Origin: Candidatus Melainabacteria bacterium
GTDB taxonomy: Bacteria; Cyanobacteriota; Vampirovibrionia; LMEP-6097
Direction: 5' to 3'
Length of the DNA: 52,865 nucleotides
Assembly: GCA_005110385.1 (NCBI GenBank)
Contig: DUDT01000022.1
Coordinates: 1-52,865, forward strand
Below, in pieces: positions 25,285 through 33,186 of the stretch. The position numbers and the translations under genes were made by a program. Under the pieces are notes generated by a model. The model did no database searches. It saw nothing but the letters and a program-made list of their open reading frames with translations, and was not told the origin of the DNA. The stretch's first letter is position 1. Every line of letters starts with the position of its first letter.

Positions 25285-26361
25285 ATGACTAAGACTATTC
25301 TTGAAAATGACCTGATTTTAAAGGCTGCTAAATCAGAAAAAACTGCTCGTCCACCAGTCTGGATGATGCGTCAGGCTGGACGCTATTTACCACAGTACCA
25401 AGCGATTCGCTCACAGATGAGCTTTCTTGAATTATGTAAAAATCCAGATAAAGCTGCTGAAGTTAGTATTCAGCCTTTTGAGATTTTAGGCGTGGATGCG
25501 ATTATTATGTTCTCTGACATTTTAATTCCACTTGAGCCTATGGGAGCTGATTTGAGCTTCGATACTGGTAAACCAGAATTTAGAACACCGATCAGAACTG
25601 CTGCTCAGATTGAAAAACTATTAGTGCCTAGTGACATAGAATCATCTTGTGGTTTCGTTTATGAAACTTTAAGAACTATTAAAGAGAGAATCGGCTCTGC
25701 GGTTCCAGTACTTGGTTTCGCTGGAGCACCCTGGACTTTAGCTAGCTATTTAATAGAAGGTGGCGGCTCTAAAAATTTCGACAATATAAAAGCTCTAATG
25801 TATAGAGAGCCAGAGGCTATGCACCTTCTACTAGAAAAGCTCTCTGAAACTATCATTGAATATCTTTGTACGAAACTTAAGCACGGAGCTGATATGCTTC
25901 AGCTTTTTGACACTTGGGCATCAGTGCTGTCTGGAGATGATTACAGGCAGTTTGCCTTACCATATCAACAGAAAATTATTTCTGGGATTAAAGCTAGATA
26001 CCCTGAAGCTTTAATTACTCTATATGTAAATGGAGTTTCTAGCGTTATTGATTACATGGTGGAATCTGGTGCTGATGTGCTTAGTATAGACTGGAGATCT
26101 AATTTAAGAGAAATTAGAGAGTACCTAAGTTCTTATAAAATCTCGTCTACATCAAGGTCTATAGCTGTTCAGGGCAATTTTGATCCCTGCTATCTATTTG
26201 GTGATAAGAATTTTATTGAAAGAAGAACTCTACAAATGCTTGGCGAAGCTGGTACTCAAGGAGGTTATATTGCAAACTTAGGTCATGGCATATTACCGAA
26301 TATTGATCCTGAACACGCTAGGGTTTTTATTAATACAGTTAAGAATTTTAAATATAATTAA
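25285..26361 (+). CDS. hemE: Uroporphyrinogen decarboxylase
   Basis: HemE decarboxylates the four acetate side chains of uroporphyrinogen III to give coproporphyrinogen III in haem synthesis. The 358-residue protein has PPVWMMRQAGRYLPQYQAIR (signature 1), IIMFSDILIPLEPMGADLSF, GFAGAPWTLASYLIEGGGSK, MLQLFDTWASVLSGDDY, LSIDWRSNL and the C-terminal NLGHGILPNIDPEHARVFI. No other haem genes are adjacent. No ribosome binding site is seen; a TATTTA box lies nine bases upstream. A copy of the dispersed repeat begins 12 bases after the stop. Confidence 0.97.
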   Translation: MTKTILENDLILKAAKSEKTARPPVWMMRQAGRYLPQYQAIRSQMSFLELCKNPDKAAEVSIQPFEILGVDAIIMFSDILIPLEPMGADLSFDTGKPEFRTPIRTAAQIEKLLVPSDIESSCGFVYETLRTIKERIGSAVPVLGFAGAPWTLASYLIEGGGSKNFDNIKALMYREPEAMHLLLEKLSETIIEYLCTKLKHGADMLQLFDTWASVLSGDDYRQFALPYQQKIISGIKARYPEALITLYVNGVSSVIDYMVESGADVLSIDWRSNLREIREYLSSYKISSTSRSIAVQGNFDPCYLFGDKNFIERRTLQMLGEAGTQGGYIANLGHGILPNIDPEHARVFINTVKNFKYN

Positions 26362-26373
26362 ACTAGAGCTAAT

Positions 26374-26410
26374 AAAAACGCAGAAATTGGAGTTCAGCAA
26401 GAGTGCGAGC
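26374..26410 (+). repeat. Dispersed in-frame repeat, copy 8 (downstream of hemE)
   Basis: AAAACGCAGAAATTGGAGTT is an exact match to the core, followed by CAGCAAGAGTGCGAGC. It is intergenic, between hemE and the promoter of the HAD gene. Confidence 0.8.
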
Positions 26411-26436
26411 GATGTCAAAATAGCCTATTTGGTGAA

Positions 26437-26465
26437 TTGCTTAAGTCTTCTTCTAATGCTATATT
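26437..26465 (+). promoter_or_regulatory. Extended -10 promoter of the HAD hydrolase gene
   Basis: TTGCTT (26437-26442), a 17-base spacer ending in TGC, and TATATT (26460-26465), that is an extended -10 element. The ATG is at 26478, so the leader would be only about 6 bases, too short for a ribosome binding site. Confidence 0.6.
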
Positions 26466-26477
26466 TTTGTATACTAT

Positions 26478-27254
26478 ATGAAAAGCTACGATAATATTAA
26501 AGCCATAATTTTAGATAAAGACGGTGTTTTCGTTGACTTTCATCAGCTCTGGATGAGAATTATAGCGGCTAGGGCGCAGATTCTTGCTGAATATACCACT
26601 GCGAAGTGGGAAGATTTTAATTACGTTAGAACCATGTGCATCAGAGCGATGGGGGTAGACGAGGAAGATGAATCTATCGATGCGGATTCACCAGTCTGCA
26701 TGCCCGCAGATATGGTCAGAATGGCAGTTACCACTGGTTTGTACCTCGCAGTAAATCATTTAGAGCCTACTTATACTTGGGCAAACGCGATTCAAGATGT
26801 ACGTAAATCTGATAAAGATTTAGCCGAACAATTAAATATGGAAGATATGATTATTGCGGTGGAAGGTTCTATTGAAAAAATTAAAGCTATTTCTAAAGCT
26901 GGTTATAGACTTGCTCTCTATACGTCTGATTCAGAGAAGAATAGTCAGAAGACTATCGAGAAATTCTCTATTAATGGTATTTTCGAGACTAGTGTCTGTG
27001 GTAAATACAAGACAGTAGATCTTTACAAGTCTATCTGCAAGCAGCTTAAAGTCAAAGAATCAGAGACTATATTTATTACTGATTCACCAGTTGATGCGAG
27101 AGTCGGCAGAGAGGCTGGGGCTCACGTTATAGCAGTTATGTCTGGTGTTTTAAGAGAGGCTGATAAAGAAGCGAATGCAGGATACGTAGATGATTTTATT
27201 CCATCTTTAGCTAAACTAGATCTTAAGAAAATAAAGCAGGCTACTACTGTTTAG
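26478..27254 (+). CDS. HAD-superfamily hydrolase (phosphatase-like)
   Basis: 258 residues. Motif I is IILDKDGVFVD (nucleophile Asp13, acid/base Asp15), motif II is YTSDSEKN, motif III Lys lies in VCGKYKTVDLYK, and motif IV is IFITDSPVDARVGREAGA. The cap is an all-helical insertion after motif I with three cysteines or methionine-rich stretches. The pattern is that of phosphoglycolate phosphatase-like HAD enzymes, but the substrate is unknown. It is followed by rnhA at 35 bases. Confidence 0.88.
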   Translation: MKSYDNIKAIILDKDGVFVDFHQLWMRIIAARAQILAEYTTAKWEDFNYVRTMCIRAMGVDEEDESIDADSPVCMPADMVRMAVTTGLYLAVNHLEPTYTWANAIQDVRKSDKDLAEQLNMEDMIIAVEGSIEKIKAISKAGYRLALYTSDSEKNSQKTIEKFSINGIFETSVCGKYKTVDLYKSICKQLKVKESETIFITDSPVDARVGREAGAHVIAVMSGVLREADKEANAGYVDDFIPSLAKLDLKKIKQATTV

Positions 27255-27289
27255 TTTCATCATATTTTTATTATGGAGGGGATTTAAAT

Positions 27290-27679
27290 ATTTTAAAAGT
27301 TTATACCGATGGTGCATCAAAAGGTAACCCTGGTAGGGCTTCCATTGGTGTCAGTGTTTTAAAAGATAACCAGGAACTATTAACCCTCTCTGAAGCGATA
27401 GGTGTGCAAACTAATAATTTTGCAGAATATACTGCCTTAATTCGTGCTTTAGAAGTGCTTTCCAAGCAATATAAAGGCGAATCTATAGAAGTCTATGCTG
27501 ATAGTGAGCTTATGATAAAACAGCTTAAGGGCGTCTATAAGGTTAAAAATGAAAATATTAAACCGCTATATGCTCAAATACAGAAGCTTCTGCCTCATTT
27601 CAGCTCTATAAGCTTTACTCATGTACGCCGTGAGTTTAACAGTCGGGCGGATGAGTTAGCTAATTTGGCTTTATGCTAA
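27290..27679 (+). CDS. rnhA: Ribonuclease HI, apparently starting at ATT
   Basis: RNase HI cleaves the RNA strand of RNA-DNA hybrids. Catalytic residues are in place: Asp7 in VYTDGASKGNPG, Glu46 in NNFAEYTAL, Asp71 in YADSELMIKQL and Asp121 in NSRADELAN. The first standard start codon in frame, GTG 27404, would remove the first catalytic Asp and two strands. Reading upstream, the frame is open to ATT 27290, eight bases after GGAGGGG (27275-27281), which gives a complete 129-residue enzyme. The overlapping mini-frame ATG GAG GGG ATT TAA (27274) may couple translation. ATT starts are known for infC. Confidence 0.85.
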   Translation: MLKVYTDGASKGNPGRASIGVSVLKDNQELLTLSEAIGVQTNNFAEYTALIRALEVLSKQYKGESIEVYADSELMIKQLKGVYKVKNENIKPLYAQIQKLLPHFSSISFTHVRREFNSRADELANLALC

Positions 27680-27691
27680 TCTTGATAGATT

Positions 27692-28537
27692 ATGCCCTCA
27701 GTTCATGAATATAATTTCACCGAAGATATTATGCAAGAAAACAGTTTCCCACTGCTTCTTGGCCCTTGTGTTATAGAATCCCGCGATAATGTAATGCGTA
27801 TCGCAGAGCAGATAAAGATTATCGTTGATGATCTCTATAAATTAGGTATCGCTAATGGCATAGTTCCAGTATTTAAAGCTTCTTTCGATAAAGCTAATAG
27901 GACTTCTTTTAATGGCTTCAGGGGACCTGGTCTAGATGAAGGTTTAAAAATACTAGAAGAGGTAAGAAAAACTTTTCATTTCCCTTTAGTTTCAGATATT
28001 CATGAAGTAAGTCAGGCTAAGCCTGCTGCTGAAGTATTAGATATTCTTCAGATACCTGCTTTTCTCTGTAGGCAGACTGATTTAATTAACGCAGCTAGCG
28101 CTACTGGAAAGGTTTTAAATATTAAAAAAGGTCAATTCATGTCTCCAGCAGAGGTTAAGAATATCGTGGATAAATGCAAGGAAGCTGGTAACAGTAACGT
28201 GTTCATCTGTGAGCGAGGAAATTCCTTTGGCTATAATAATTTAGTCGTAGACATGCGTATGTTCGACCAAGTAAAACAGCTTGGCATTAGGACTATATTC
28301 GATGCGACACACTCCTGTCAACTTCCAGGTGCTGCCGGGGATAAGTCTTCTGGCAATTCACATTATGCGCCTATATTAGCCCGCTCGGCGGTAGCTGCTG
28401 GAGCTACGGGGATATTTGCAGAAACTCATTTCGATCCAGCTTCAGCTCTTTCTGATGGTCCGAATATGATTCCTTTAAATAAACTGAAAGATGCATTAAT
28501 AGATGTTTTAAGAATTAGAGAGCTTCTTAATAACTAA
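27692..28537 (+). CDS. kdsA: 3-deoxy-D-manno-octulosonate 8-phosphate synthase
   Basis: KdsA condenses PEP with arabinose 5-phosphate to make KDO8P for lipopolysaccharide. The 281-residue TIM barrel has LLGPCVIESRDNVMRIAEQ, FKASFDKANRTSFNGFRGPG, VSDIHEVSQAKPAAEVLD, AFLCRQTDLI, NIKKGQFMSP, FDATHSCQLPG and FAETHFDPASALSDGPNM. The N-terminal GPC places it with the metal-dependent class, which has Cys where the metal-independent enzymes have Asn. Met14 (27731) is another possible start. It follows rnhA by 12 bases and shows the organism makes LPS. Confidence 0.96.
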   Translation: MPSVHEYNFTEDIMQENSFPLLLGPCVIESRDNVMRIAEQIKIIVDDLYKLGIANGIVPVFKASFDKANRTSFNGFRGPGLDEGLKILEEVRKTFHFPLVSDIHEVSQAKPAAEVLDILQIPAFLCRQTDLINAASATGKVLNIKKGQFMSPAEVKNIVDKCKEAGNSNVFICERGNSFGYNNLVVDMRMFDQVKQLGIRTIFDATHSCQLPGAAGDKSSGNSHYAPILARSAVAAGATGIFAETHFDPASALSDGPNMIPLNKLKDALIDVLRIRELLNN

Positions 28538-28538
28538 G

Positions 28539-29240
28539 TTAAGTCTTGCCTAGTGAATTAAGTGATTTATTAATCTCAGGTCTAGCCTGAGATTCTACAT
28601 TATCGGCAATTTCAAATTCTGAAGTATTATTTTTTTCATAATCAGTGTTCTTGGGGTCTTGATTATCTACTGTATCTAAATTTGTTTTAATTGCAATATC
28701 TGATTTTTGATCAACGTTAATATTCAATCCTTTTGCTTCTAAGTCTTCAGCTAACTTGACGCTATTATCCAATCGATCTATGTCTGCACTGTCAGATGAA
28801 CGAATGAGATTTTCATAAACGGTGATATTCTTAGATTCAGCTTTTTGCATTGTTTTCAGTTTCTCTAAATCCTCTTGATCTTCTTGACCTTCTGCATTTA
28901 GCATTTGGCTAACCAATCCTTTATCTCCAGTCAAAGCTCCCAAAAAGAAAAGATCTGAATCGTAACCGCTTCTTGTATCTTCAGCTCTTATACCTCTCTG
29001 ATCTTTTTCTTTTATTGATAGCCTATCAGCTTCACTACTCAACTCTTTTAATACCTCATCAACAGTATTTGGGGTAACTCCAGGAACGGGAGTGTTTAAT
29101 TTACTCGCAAGAGCTTCTACTTTATTTTTTTTTACCCTGAAAGTCGTTGCCTCTACTTGCTCTTCAGATACGGTATTACCACTAGGCGTTATAATATCCC
29201 CAGCTTCATTTCGATTAGCTTGAATATTACCAATTAGCAC
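28539..29240 (-). CDS. Unknown acidic 233-residue protein
   Basis: Not recognised. A GTG start with AGGAG ten bases upstream. The protein has no signal peptide or membrane segment and is strongly acidic and helix-rich, with a short TPSGNTVSEEQVEATTFRVKK opening and a disordered C-terminal half (DNQDPKNTDYEKNNTSEFE). It ends one base from the convergent kdsA stop and diverges from trmH. The composition resembles secreted or structural accessory proteins, but nothing specific supports a function. Confidence 0.6.
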   Translation of the reverse strand: MLIGNIQANRNEAGDIITPSGNTVSEEQVEATTFRVKKNKVEALASKLNTPVPGVTPNTVDEVLKELSSEADRLSIKEKDQRGIRAEDTRSGYDSDLFFLGALTGDKGLVSQMLNAEGQEDQEDLEKLKTMQKAESKNITVYENLIRSSDSADIDRLDNSVKLAEDLEAKGLNINVDQKSDIAIKTNLDTVDNQDPKNTDYEKNNTSEFEIADNVESQARPEINKSLNSLGKT

Positions 29241-29282
29241 CTTAAGATACTCCTAACTTCATTTTAGAATATATATTTTAAA

Positions 29283-29888
29283 ATGAAGTTAAGAATGCCC
29301 ACTCCAGAACGATTAGAAAAAATTACCAATACCTGCACGCAAAGACGCAAGGGAATTATAGTACTAGAAGATATACACGACAAACACAATGTAGAAGCTG
29401 TCTTCAGAAGCTGTGATGCTTTTGGGATTCAGATGCTCTATATAATCTTTGATAAAGAAAGACCATTTGATCCTCGCCTAGTAGGAAAGAACAGCTCTTC
29501 TTCAGCGAATAAATGGATAGATTTTAAAATTTTTTCTAAGACCGAAGATGCTTATGCTGAACTGAAATCACAAGGTTACAAGATTTACGCCACAGCTTTA
29601 ACCGATGAAGCGGAGTCCATCTATGAAACTAATTTTATAGCCCAGGATAAGGTCGCCATTGCTCTTGGTAATGAAAATAGAGGTCTTTCTAAATTTGCGA
29701 TAGATCAAGCAGATTCTTGCATCATAATCCCCATGCTTGGCATGCTTCAGAGCTTAAATTTATCAGTAACTGCTTCTATCTGCATGTTTGAGCTTAATCG
29801 TCAGCGATTAGTTTCTGGTGCTTTAGAAAATTTCCTTTTAGCTGACGAAGATTGTGACTTACTTGTAAAGGATTTTCTAAATCGCTAA
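29283..29888 (+). CDS. trmH: tRNA (guanosine-18-2'-O)-methyltransferase TrmH (SpoU family)
   Basis: A 201-residue SPOUT methyltransferase. MPTPERLEKITNTCTQRRKG and IIVLEDIHDKHNVEAVFRSCDAFG match the TrmH N-terminus; the SAM-binding knot motifs are VAIALGNENRGLS and IIIPMLGMLQSLNLSVTAS. It methylates the 2'-OH of G18 in tRNAs. TATATT lies five bases before the ATG and there is no ribosome binding site, suggesting a leaderless mRNA. Its last codons run into copy 9 of the dispersed repeat. Confidence 0.92.
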   Translation: MKLRMPTPERLEKITNTCTQRRKGIIVLEDIHDKHNVEAVFRSCDAFGIQMLYIIFDKERPFDPRLVGKNSSSSANKWIDFKIFSKTEDAYAELKSQGYKIYATALTDEAESIYETNFIAQDKVAIALGNENRGLSKFAIDQADSCIIIPMLGMLQSLNLSVTASICMFELNRQRLVSGALENFLLADEDCDLLVKDFLNR

Positions 29889-29927
29889 AACGCAGAAAAT
29901 TGAGCTGTGCATACGCAGCGGTCTCTA
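29885..29927 (+). repeat. Dispersed in-frame repeat, copy 9 (between trmH and 29925 gene)
   Basis: AAAACGCAGAAAATTGAGCT followed by GTGCATACGCAGCGGTCTCTAG. The core has three mismatches and the distal GGTCTCTA is present; relative to the full-length form six bases (CATACG) are extra. The stop codon of the convergent gene is contained in its last bases. Confidence 0.7.
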
Positions 29928-30716
29928 GAACCAAGTACTAGGCATAAATTTCTGCTTGCTTATACTATGTAAAGTTGTATACCAGTGCTTACTGTTCTCT
30001 AAATGGCTTGCAATACTATCTGATTTTCTACTTATATTAGAAATTTGGATTTGATCTAATTCTACATTTTTCAAATAACCGCTCTGATATAGAGAACAAA
30101 TAATTTTATCTAGCATAATTTCATCTATGCATTTATCTTTTAAAAATTGCACTTCAAGGCTAGAAAGCTCTTTTAGCTTAACATTCATAATTTTCCTTAG
30201 ATTATAACTAAGTGACAGATCGGCTTCTTTAAATTTATTCAACAGCTCTTCGGTATATTCTTCATTTTCTAACCATTTCAGAATAGCGTTACCGATAATA
30301 CGGTGCCTGGAGTCATTATTACAGAAAGAACTTACATACTGCTCGATATTTCTTTTAAACACTGGGAAATTTAAATTATGCTTTCTACAGAAATTTATAT
30401 TCTCGGCAAAGCTACTGTAGACAATTTCTTTATCAGTAAGATTATAGGCTTCTAATGCAATAGCCCTATTACTAATTTTGCAAAGTTCCATAAATTCATC
30501 AAATTTCGCACTTAATTTTAAATTTAAAATAGAATTTCTCTTATATTTAGTAATCTGACTTAAACCATAATTGTCCATGAGTATACTGATATAGGACTTT
30601 ATATCTAACTCATTATGCTGGGGATCTTTACCAATAAATACGATTTTTTTCGCATCTGGAAAGGATTTGAGATATTCTTTACATTGCCTGATTATTTCAT
30701 GTTTCTGGTCTTCCAT
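29925..30716 (-). CDS. Unknown helical protein, second gene of a pair
   Basis: Not recognised. 263 residues, helix-rich, no membrane segment or signal peptide; FPDAKKIVFIGKDP near the N-terminus resembles a short nucleotide-fold strand but there is no P-loop. Seven cysteines are scattered rather than arranged in pairs. Its first 20 bases overlap the end of the upstream gene at 30697, so the two are translationally coupled and probably work together. Confidence 0.65.
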   Translation of the reverse strand: MEDQKHEIIRQCKEYLKSFPDAKKIVFIGKDPQHNELDIKSYISILMDNYGLSQITKYKRNSILNLKLSAKFDEFMELCKISNRAIALEAYNLTDKEIVYSSFAENINFCRKHNLNFPVFKRNIEQYVSSFCNNDSRHRIIGNAILKWLENEEYTEELLNKFKEADLSLSYNLRKIMNVKLKELSSLEVQFLKDKCIDEIMLDKIICSLYQSGYLKNVELDQIQISNISRKSDSIASHLENSKHWYTTLHSISKQKFMPSTWF

Positions 30717-31089
30717 TATTTAGTTTTCCTTCTTCTTCCAAGAGCCATGTTTCAAGAAAATCTCTATTCAAGGAAAGCTCCTTGAGTGGTAGATTTAAGT
30801 GATTTGATAATTGAAAAGTGCTGAATTCATCTATAATTGCGATATTTTTTCTTTTTTGAATCGCAAATTTAAGTATTGAACTTAAGTGCCGATCAAGCTT
30901 TTCTTGATTAGCTATTTGAGCAACAGTGTTAATACTGTTTTGAAAATTTTGAAAATACTGAAAAACCTCTTCTGAAACATAATCCTGAAGAGGAAACTGT
31001 TGATGGAAATCTAAAGCATTCAGGGTTTGCTCAACAGGCAGCAAGAAACCCTTATTCTTTTGAATAAAAATTATTTTTTTTGAATTCAC
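30697..31089 (-). CDS. Unknown 130-residue protein, first gene of a pair
   Basis: Not recognised. A GTG start with AAGGAT just upstream. The soluble protein begins with KKIIFIQKNKGFLLPVEQTL and has a central helical region (NSINTVAQIANQEKLDRHLSS) and AIIDEFSTFQLSNHLNLPL. It overlaps the following unknown gene by 20 bases and lies 67 bases downstream of trpS on the same strand. Confidence 0.6.
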   Translation of the reverse strand: MNSKKIIFIQKNKGFLLPVEQTLNALDFHQQFPLQDYVSEEVFQYFQNFQNSINTVAQIANQEKLDRHLSSILKFAIQKRKNIAIIDEFSTFQLSNHLNLPLKELSLNRDFLETWLLEEEGKLNNGRPET

Positions 31090-31156
31090 TATCCTTATCC
31101 TTGAGCTTAACTTACAAAGTTAAGATTAAGAAGTTTTTATAGTCTTTTAAAATTAT

Positions 31157-32176
31157 CTAAACAAATTCAAACATCTTCATAGCTCGTTTCATCTTGCTTA
31201 AAGTCGCTTGGCTTACTTCATTTGCTTTAAGAGTACCTTCTTTTAGTATTTTAATTATCTGGGCTTTATCTGCAGCTAGCTCTAGCCTTCTTTCTCTGAT
31301 ACCTTTAAACTTATTATCCAAAACCTCAAAAAGATATTTTTTAATCTTCATATCACCAAGCCCGCCCTGCCTATACTGATCCTTTAACCTGGCTACTTCT
31401 TGTTTATTTTCATCAAAAGCATCTAAATAAGTAAAAACAACGTTACCCTCTACCTGCCCTGGATCTTCTACTCTTATATGATTTGGATCTGTGTACATTT
31501 GCTTAACTTGAGTCCACAGCTCATCACTGCTGCTTTTCAGATAAATACAATTCCCCAAAGACTTACTCATTTTAGCCTTACCATCTATTCCTATAAGTCT
31601 AGAGAACTGCTCTGGGACTTTAGCCTTACATTCTTTCAGCGTACCGGCCCCATACATATCATTAAATTTTCTAACTATAAAATTCGTATCTTCTATCATC
31701 GGAATCTGATCAGCACCAACTGGGACTAGATCTGCAAGAAAAGCAGTTATATCTGCGGCCTGACTTACTGGATAGATTAAAAAACCGACCGGGATTTTGT
31801 TCCCAAAATCTTTCTGTTTTATTTCCTCTTTAACTGTGGGGTTTCTTTCTATTTGATTCAATGTAAGTAAATTTAAAAAATACATAGTTATCTCTGGGAG
31901 TGCAGTTAAAAGAGACTGCACACAAATCGTACTCAGCCTAGGATCTATACCTACAGCTAAATAATCCATAGTTACTTCCAGAATATTTTCCTGCACTTTT
32001 AATGGCTCTGAAAAATGATCAGTCAATGCCTGAGTATCAGCTATCAGTATATATTGCTGGTATTCGCCTTGATTTTGCAATGAAACTCTATTCTGGAGTG
32101 AGCCTACATAATGGCCTAAATGCAAAGGCCCTGTTGGCCTATCCCCTGTAAGAATCGTTAATTTATTTTCACTCAC
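31157..32176 (-). CDS. trpS: Tryptophanyl-tRNA synthetase
   Basis: TrpRS charges tRNA-Trp. The 339-residue class I enzyme has the HIGH-type GDRPTGPLHLGHYVGSLQN, PVSQAADITAFLADLVPVGADQ and the KMSKSLGN signature (residues about 195-202). The GTG start is preceded by a TATAAAAT box six to eight bases upstream and no ribosome binding site, so a leaderless mRNA is likely. It is the first gene of a minus-strand group with two unknown genes downstream. Confidence 0.97.
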   Translation of the reverse strand: MSENKLTILTGDRPTGPLHLGHYVGSLQNRVSLQNQGEYQQYILIADTQALTDHFSEPLKVQENILEVTMDYLAVGIDPRLSTICVQSLLTALPEITMYFLNLLTLNQIERNPTVKEEIKQKDFGNKIPVGFLIYPVSQAADITAFLADLVPVGADQIPMIEDTNFIVRKFNDMYGAGTLKECKAKVPEQFSRLIGIDGKAKMSKSLGNCIYLKSSSDELWTQVKQMYTDPNHIRVEDPGQVEGNVVFTYLDAFDENKQEVARLKDQYRQGGLGDMKIKKYLFEVLDNKFKGIRERRLELAADKAQIIKILKEGTLKANEVSQATLSKMKRAMKMFEFV

Positions 32177-32397
32177 AAAGATATTTTATACTAAACTAAT
32201 ATTTCCCCCTTTACCACTACCCAGAACTATGATAAATTCTTACATGGAAGGTTAAGAAACCTTAACATTATAAAACTTTAATAATTGGATCAAAAATAGT
32301 TCCAATTATTAGCTATATTTAATTTTAAACTATAGACAGTCTTTATTTTCTGCACAATACTGTAGTCATTAGGGTACAATCAAAAAAGGAGAAAATC
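32177..32397. other. Intergenic region between trpS and the gene at 32398
   Basis: These 221 bases separate two divergent genes. They contain the trpS -10 box (32183-32190, minus strand) and, near the right end, TACAAT and the ribosome binding site for the plus-strand gene. I see no RNA gene, repeat or frame worth calling. Confidence 0.4.
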
Positions 32398-32709
32398 ATG
32401 ATCAACCCAAATGGTCAAAAGTTGTCAGAAATAATTAAGCAAATCAATTCATTAAAAGAATTCTATGTAGTTCTAGGAATTGATTCTTTAAACACAATGA
32501 ATATATTCAATACTGCGTTAAGCTACCTTAAAGGTGAGCTAAGTTTTCTTAAAGCTCAAGAGAATCTAAATTCTCTGGTTGTTGAAAATAAACTAGTAAC
32601 AGAGAGAGAAGTAAATCTTTTGAACTGCCTAGATGAGCTTATAAATTCAGTAGAAGATACTAAAAATTCTGCTATCGATTCGATATCTTTCTACAGAAAT
32701 ATCGCCTAA
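32398..32709 (+). CDS. Unknown 103-residue helical protein
   Basis: Not recognised. AAAAAAGGAG lies seven bases before the ATG, so translation is well supported. The protein is soluble and predicted mainly helical (LSEIIKQINSLKEFY, LSYLKGELSFLKAQENLNSL, LNCLDELINSVEDTK). It is followed 99 bases later by the His-rich gene, with a hairpin between, and no terminator is seen between them. Confidence 0.65.
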   Translation: MINPNGQKLSEIIKQINSLKEFYVVLGIDSLNTMNIFNTALSYLKGELSFLKAQENLNSLVVENKLVTEREVNLLNCLDELINSVEDTKNSAIDSISFYRNIA

Positions 32710-32761
32710 GCTTGCGAGGTGATTTTCATTTCTCTAAAATCTTGATAATGGAGTCAGGCCA

Positions 32762-32794
32762 TGTGGAATGAAAAGCTTTGGAAGTAATTCCACA
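32762..32794 (+). promoter_or_regulatory. Hairpin directly upstream of the His-rich gene's ribosome binding site
   Basis: TGTGGAAT (32762-32769) and ATTCCACA (32787-32794) form a perfect 8-bp stem with a 17-base loop. The stem ends three bases before the GGAGG ribosome binding site (32798-32802). Such a placement could modulate translation. It does not match a riboswitch class I know. Confidence 0.45.
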
Positions 32795-32808
32795 AACGGA
32801 GGAAATCA

Positions 32809-33048
32809 ATGAAAAAACTTAATTTACTTGAATGGATTAAAGGTTCAGTACTAGCTTTAACTGCTTTAGCAGTAGCTACTGGTGTAACAGTAAGCGCTGT
32901 TAATCATGCTAAATCAACTCTAGTTATCGCGGAAATACAATCTCATGAAGATAAAAAGAAAGATGAGCATAAAAACTGTGATCACGACAAAAAGAAAGAC
33001 GAGCACAAAAGCCACGATGATCACAAAGATGGCAAAGAACACAAATAA
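32809..33048 (+). CDS. Small His/Asp/Lys-rich membrane-anchored protein
   Basis: 79 residues. A single hydrophobic helix (about 11-30: GSVLALTALAVATGVTVSAV) is followed by a strongly charged tail with eleven His, many Asp/Glu and Lys, and a partial internal repeat DKKKDEHKNCDHDKKKDEHK. The tail would bind divalent metals such as zinc, nickel or copper, on the outer face if the helix acts as a signal anchor. Ribosome binding site GGAGG is ideal and a strong terminator follows, so it is the last gene of its unit. Not assigned to a family. Confidence 0.7.
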   Translation: MKKLNLLEWIKGSVLALTALAVATGVTVSAVNHAKSTLVIAEIQSHEDKKKDEHKNCDHDKKKDEHKSHDDHKDGKEHK

Positions 33049-33076
33049 AATTTAACACTCTGTAAGAAAAATCTTT

Positions 33077-33110
33077 AAAACCGCCACTCTTAAAACAGTG
33101 GCGGTTTTTT
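33077..33110 (+). terminator. Rho-independent terminator after the His-rich gene
   Basis: AAAACCGCCACT, loop CTTAAAAC, AGTGGCGGTTTT and a run of T. A 12-bp stem with a GC-rich core and T-tail, the clearest terminator in the window; it could act in both directions. Confidence 0.9.
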
Positions 33111-33123
33111 ATTAGTGGCGACC

Positions 33124-33172
33124 TCGGCACAACTCCATTTTCTGCGTTACTGCACGTTGTACAGCGGCCTCT
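33124..33172 (-). repeat. Dispersed in-frame repeat, copy 10 (after the terminator)
   Basis: On the minus strand the core is GTAACGCAGAAAATGGAGTT followed by GTGCC; three mismatches. On its left (minus-strand sense) lies TAGAGGCCGCTGTACAACGT, which resembles the distal half of the family but in the opposite relative orientation to the comEC copy. This copy therefore appears rearranged, or built of two elements in inverted order. Confidence 0.65.
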
Positions 33173-33186
33173 AGTATAATGATTCT

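Noticed and set aside
27404-27679. rnhA starting at GTG 27404
   Set aside because: This would remove the first catalytic Asp and the GNPG loop; the upstream frame encodes them and has a good ribosome binding site.
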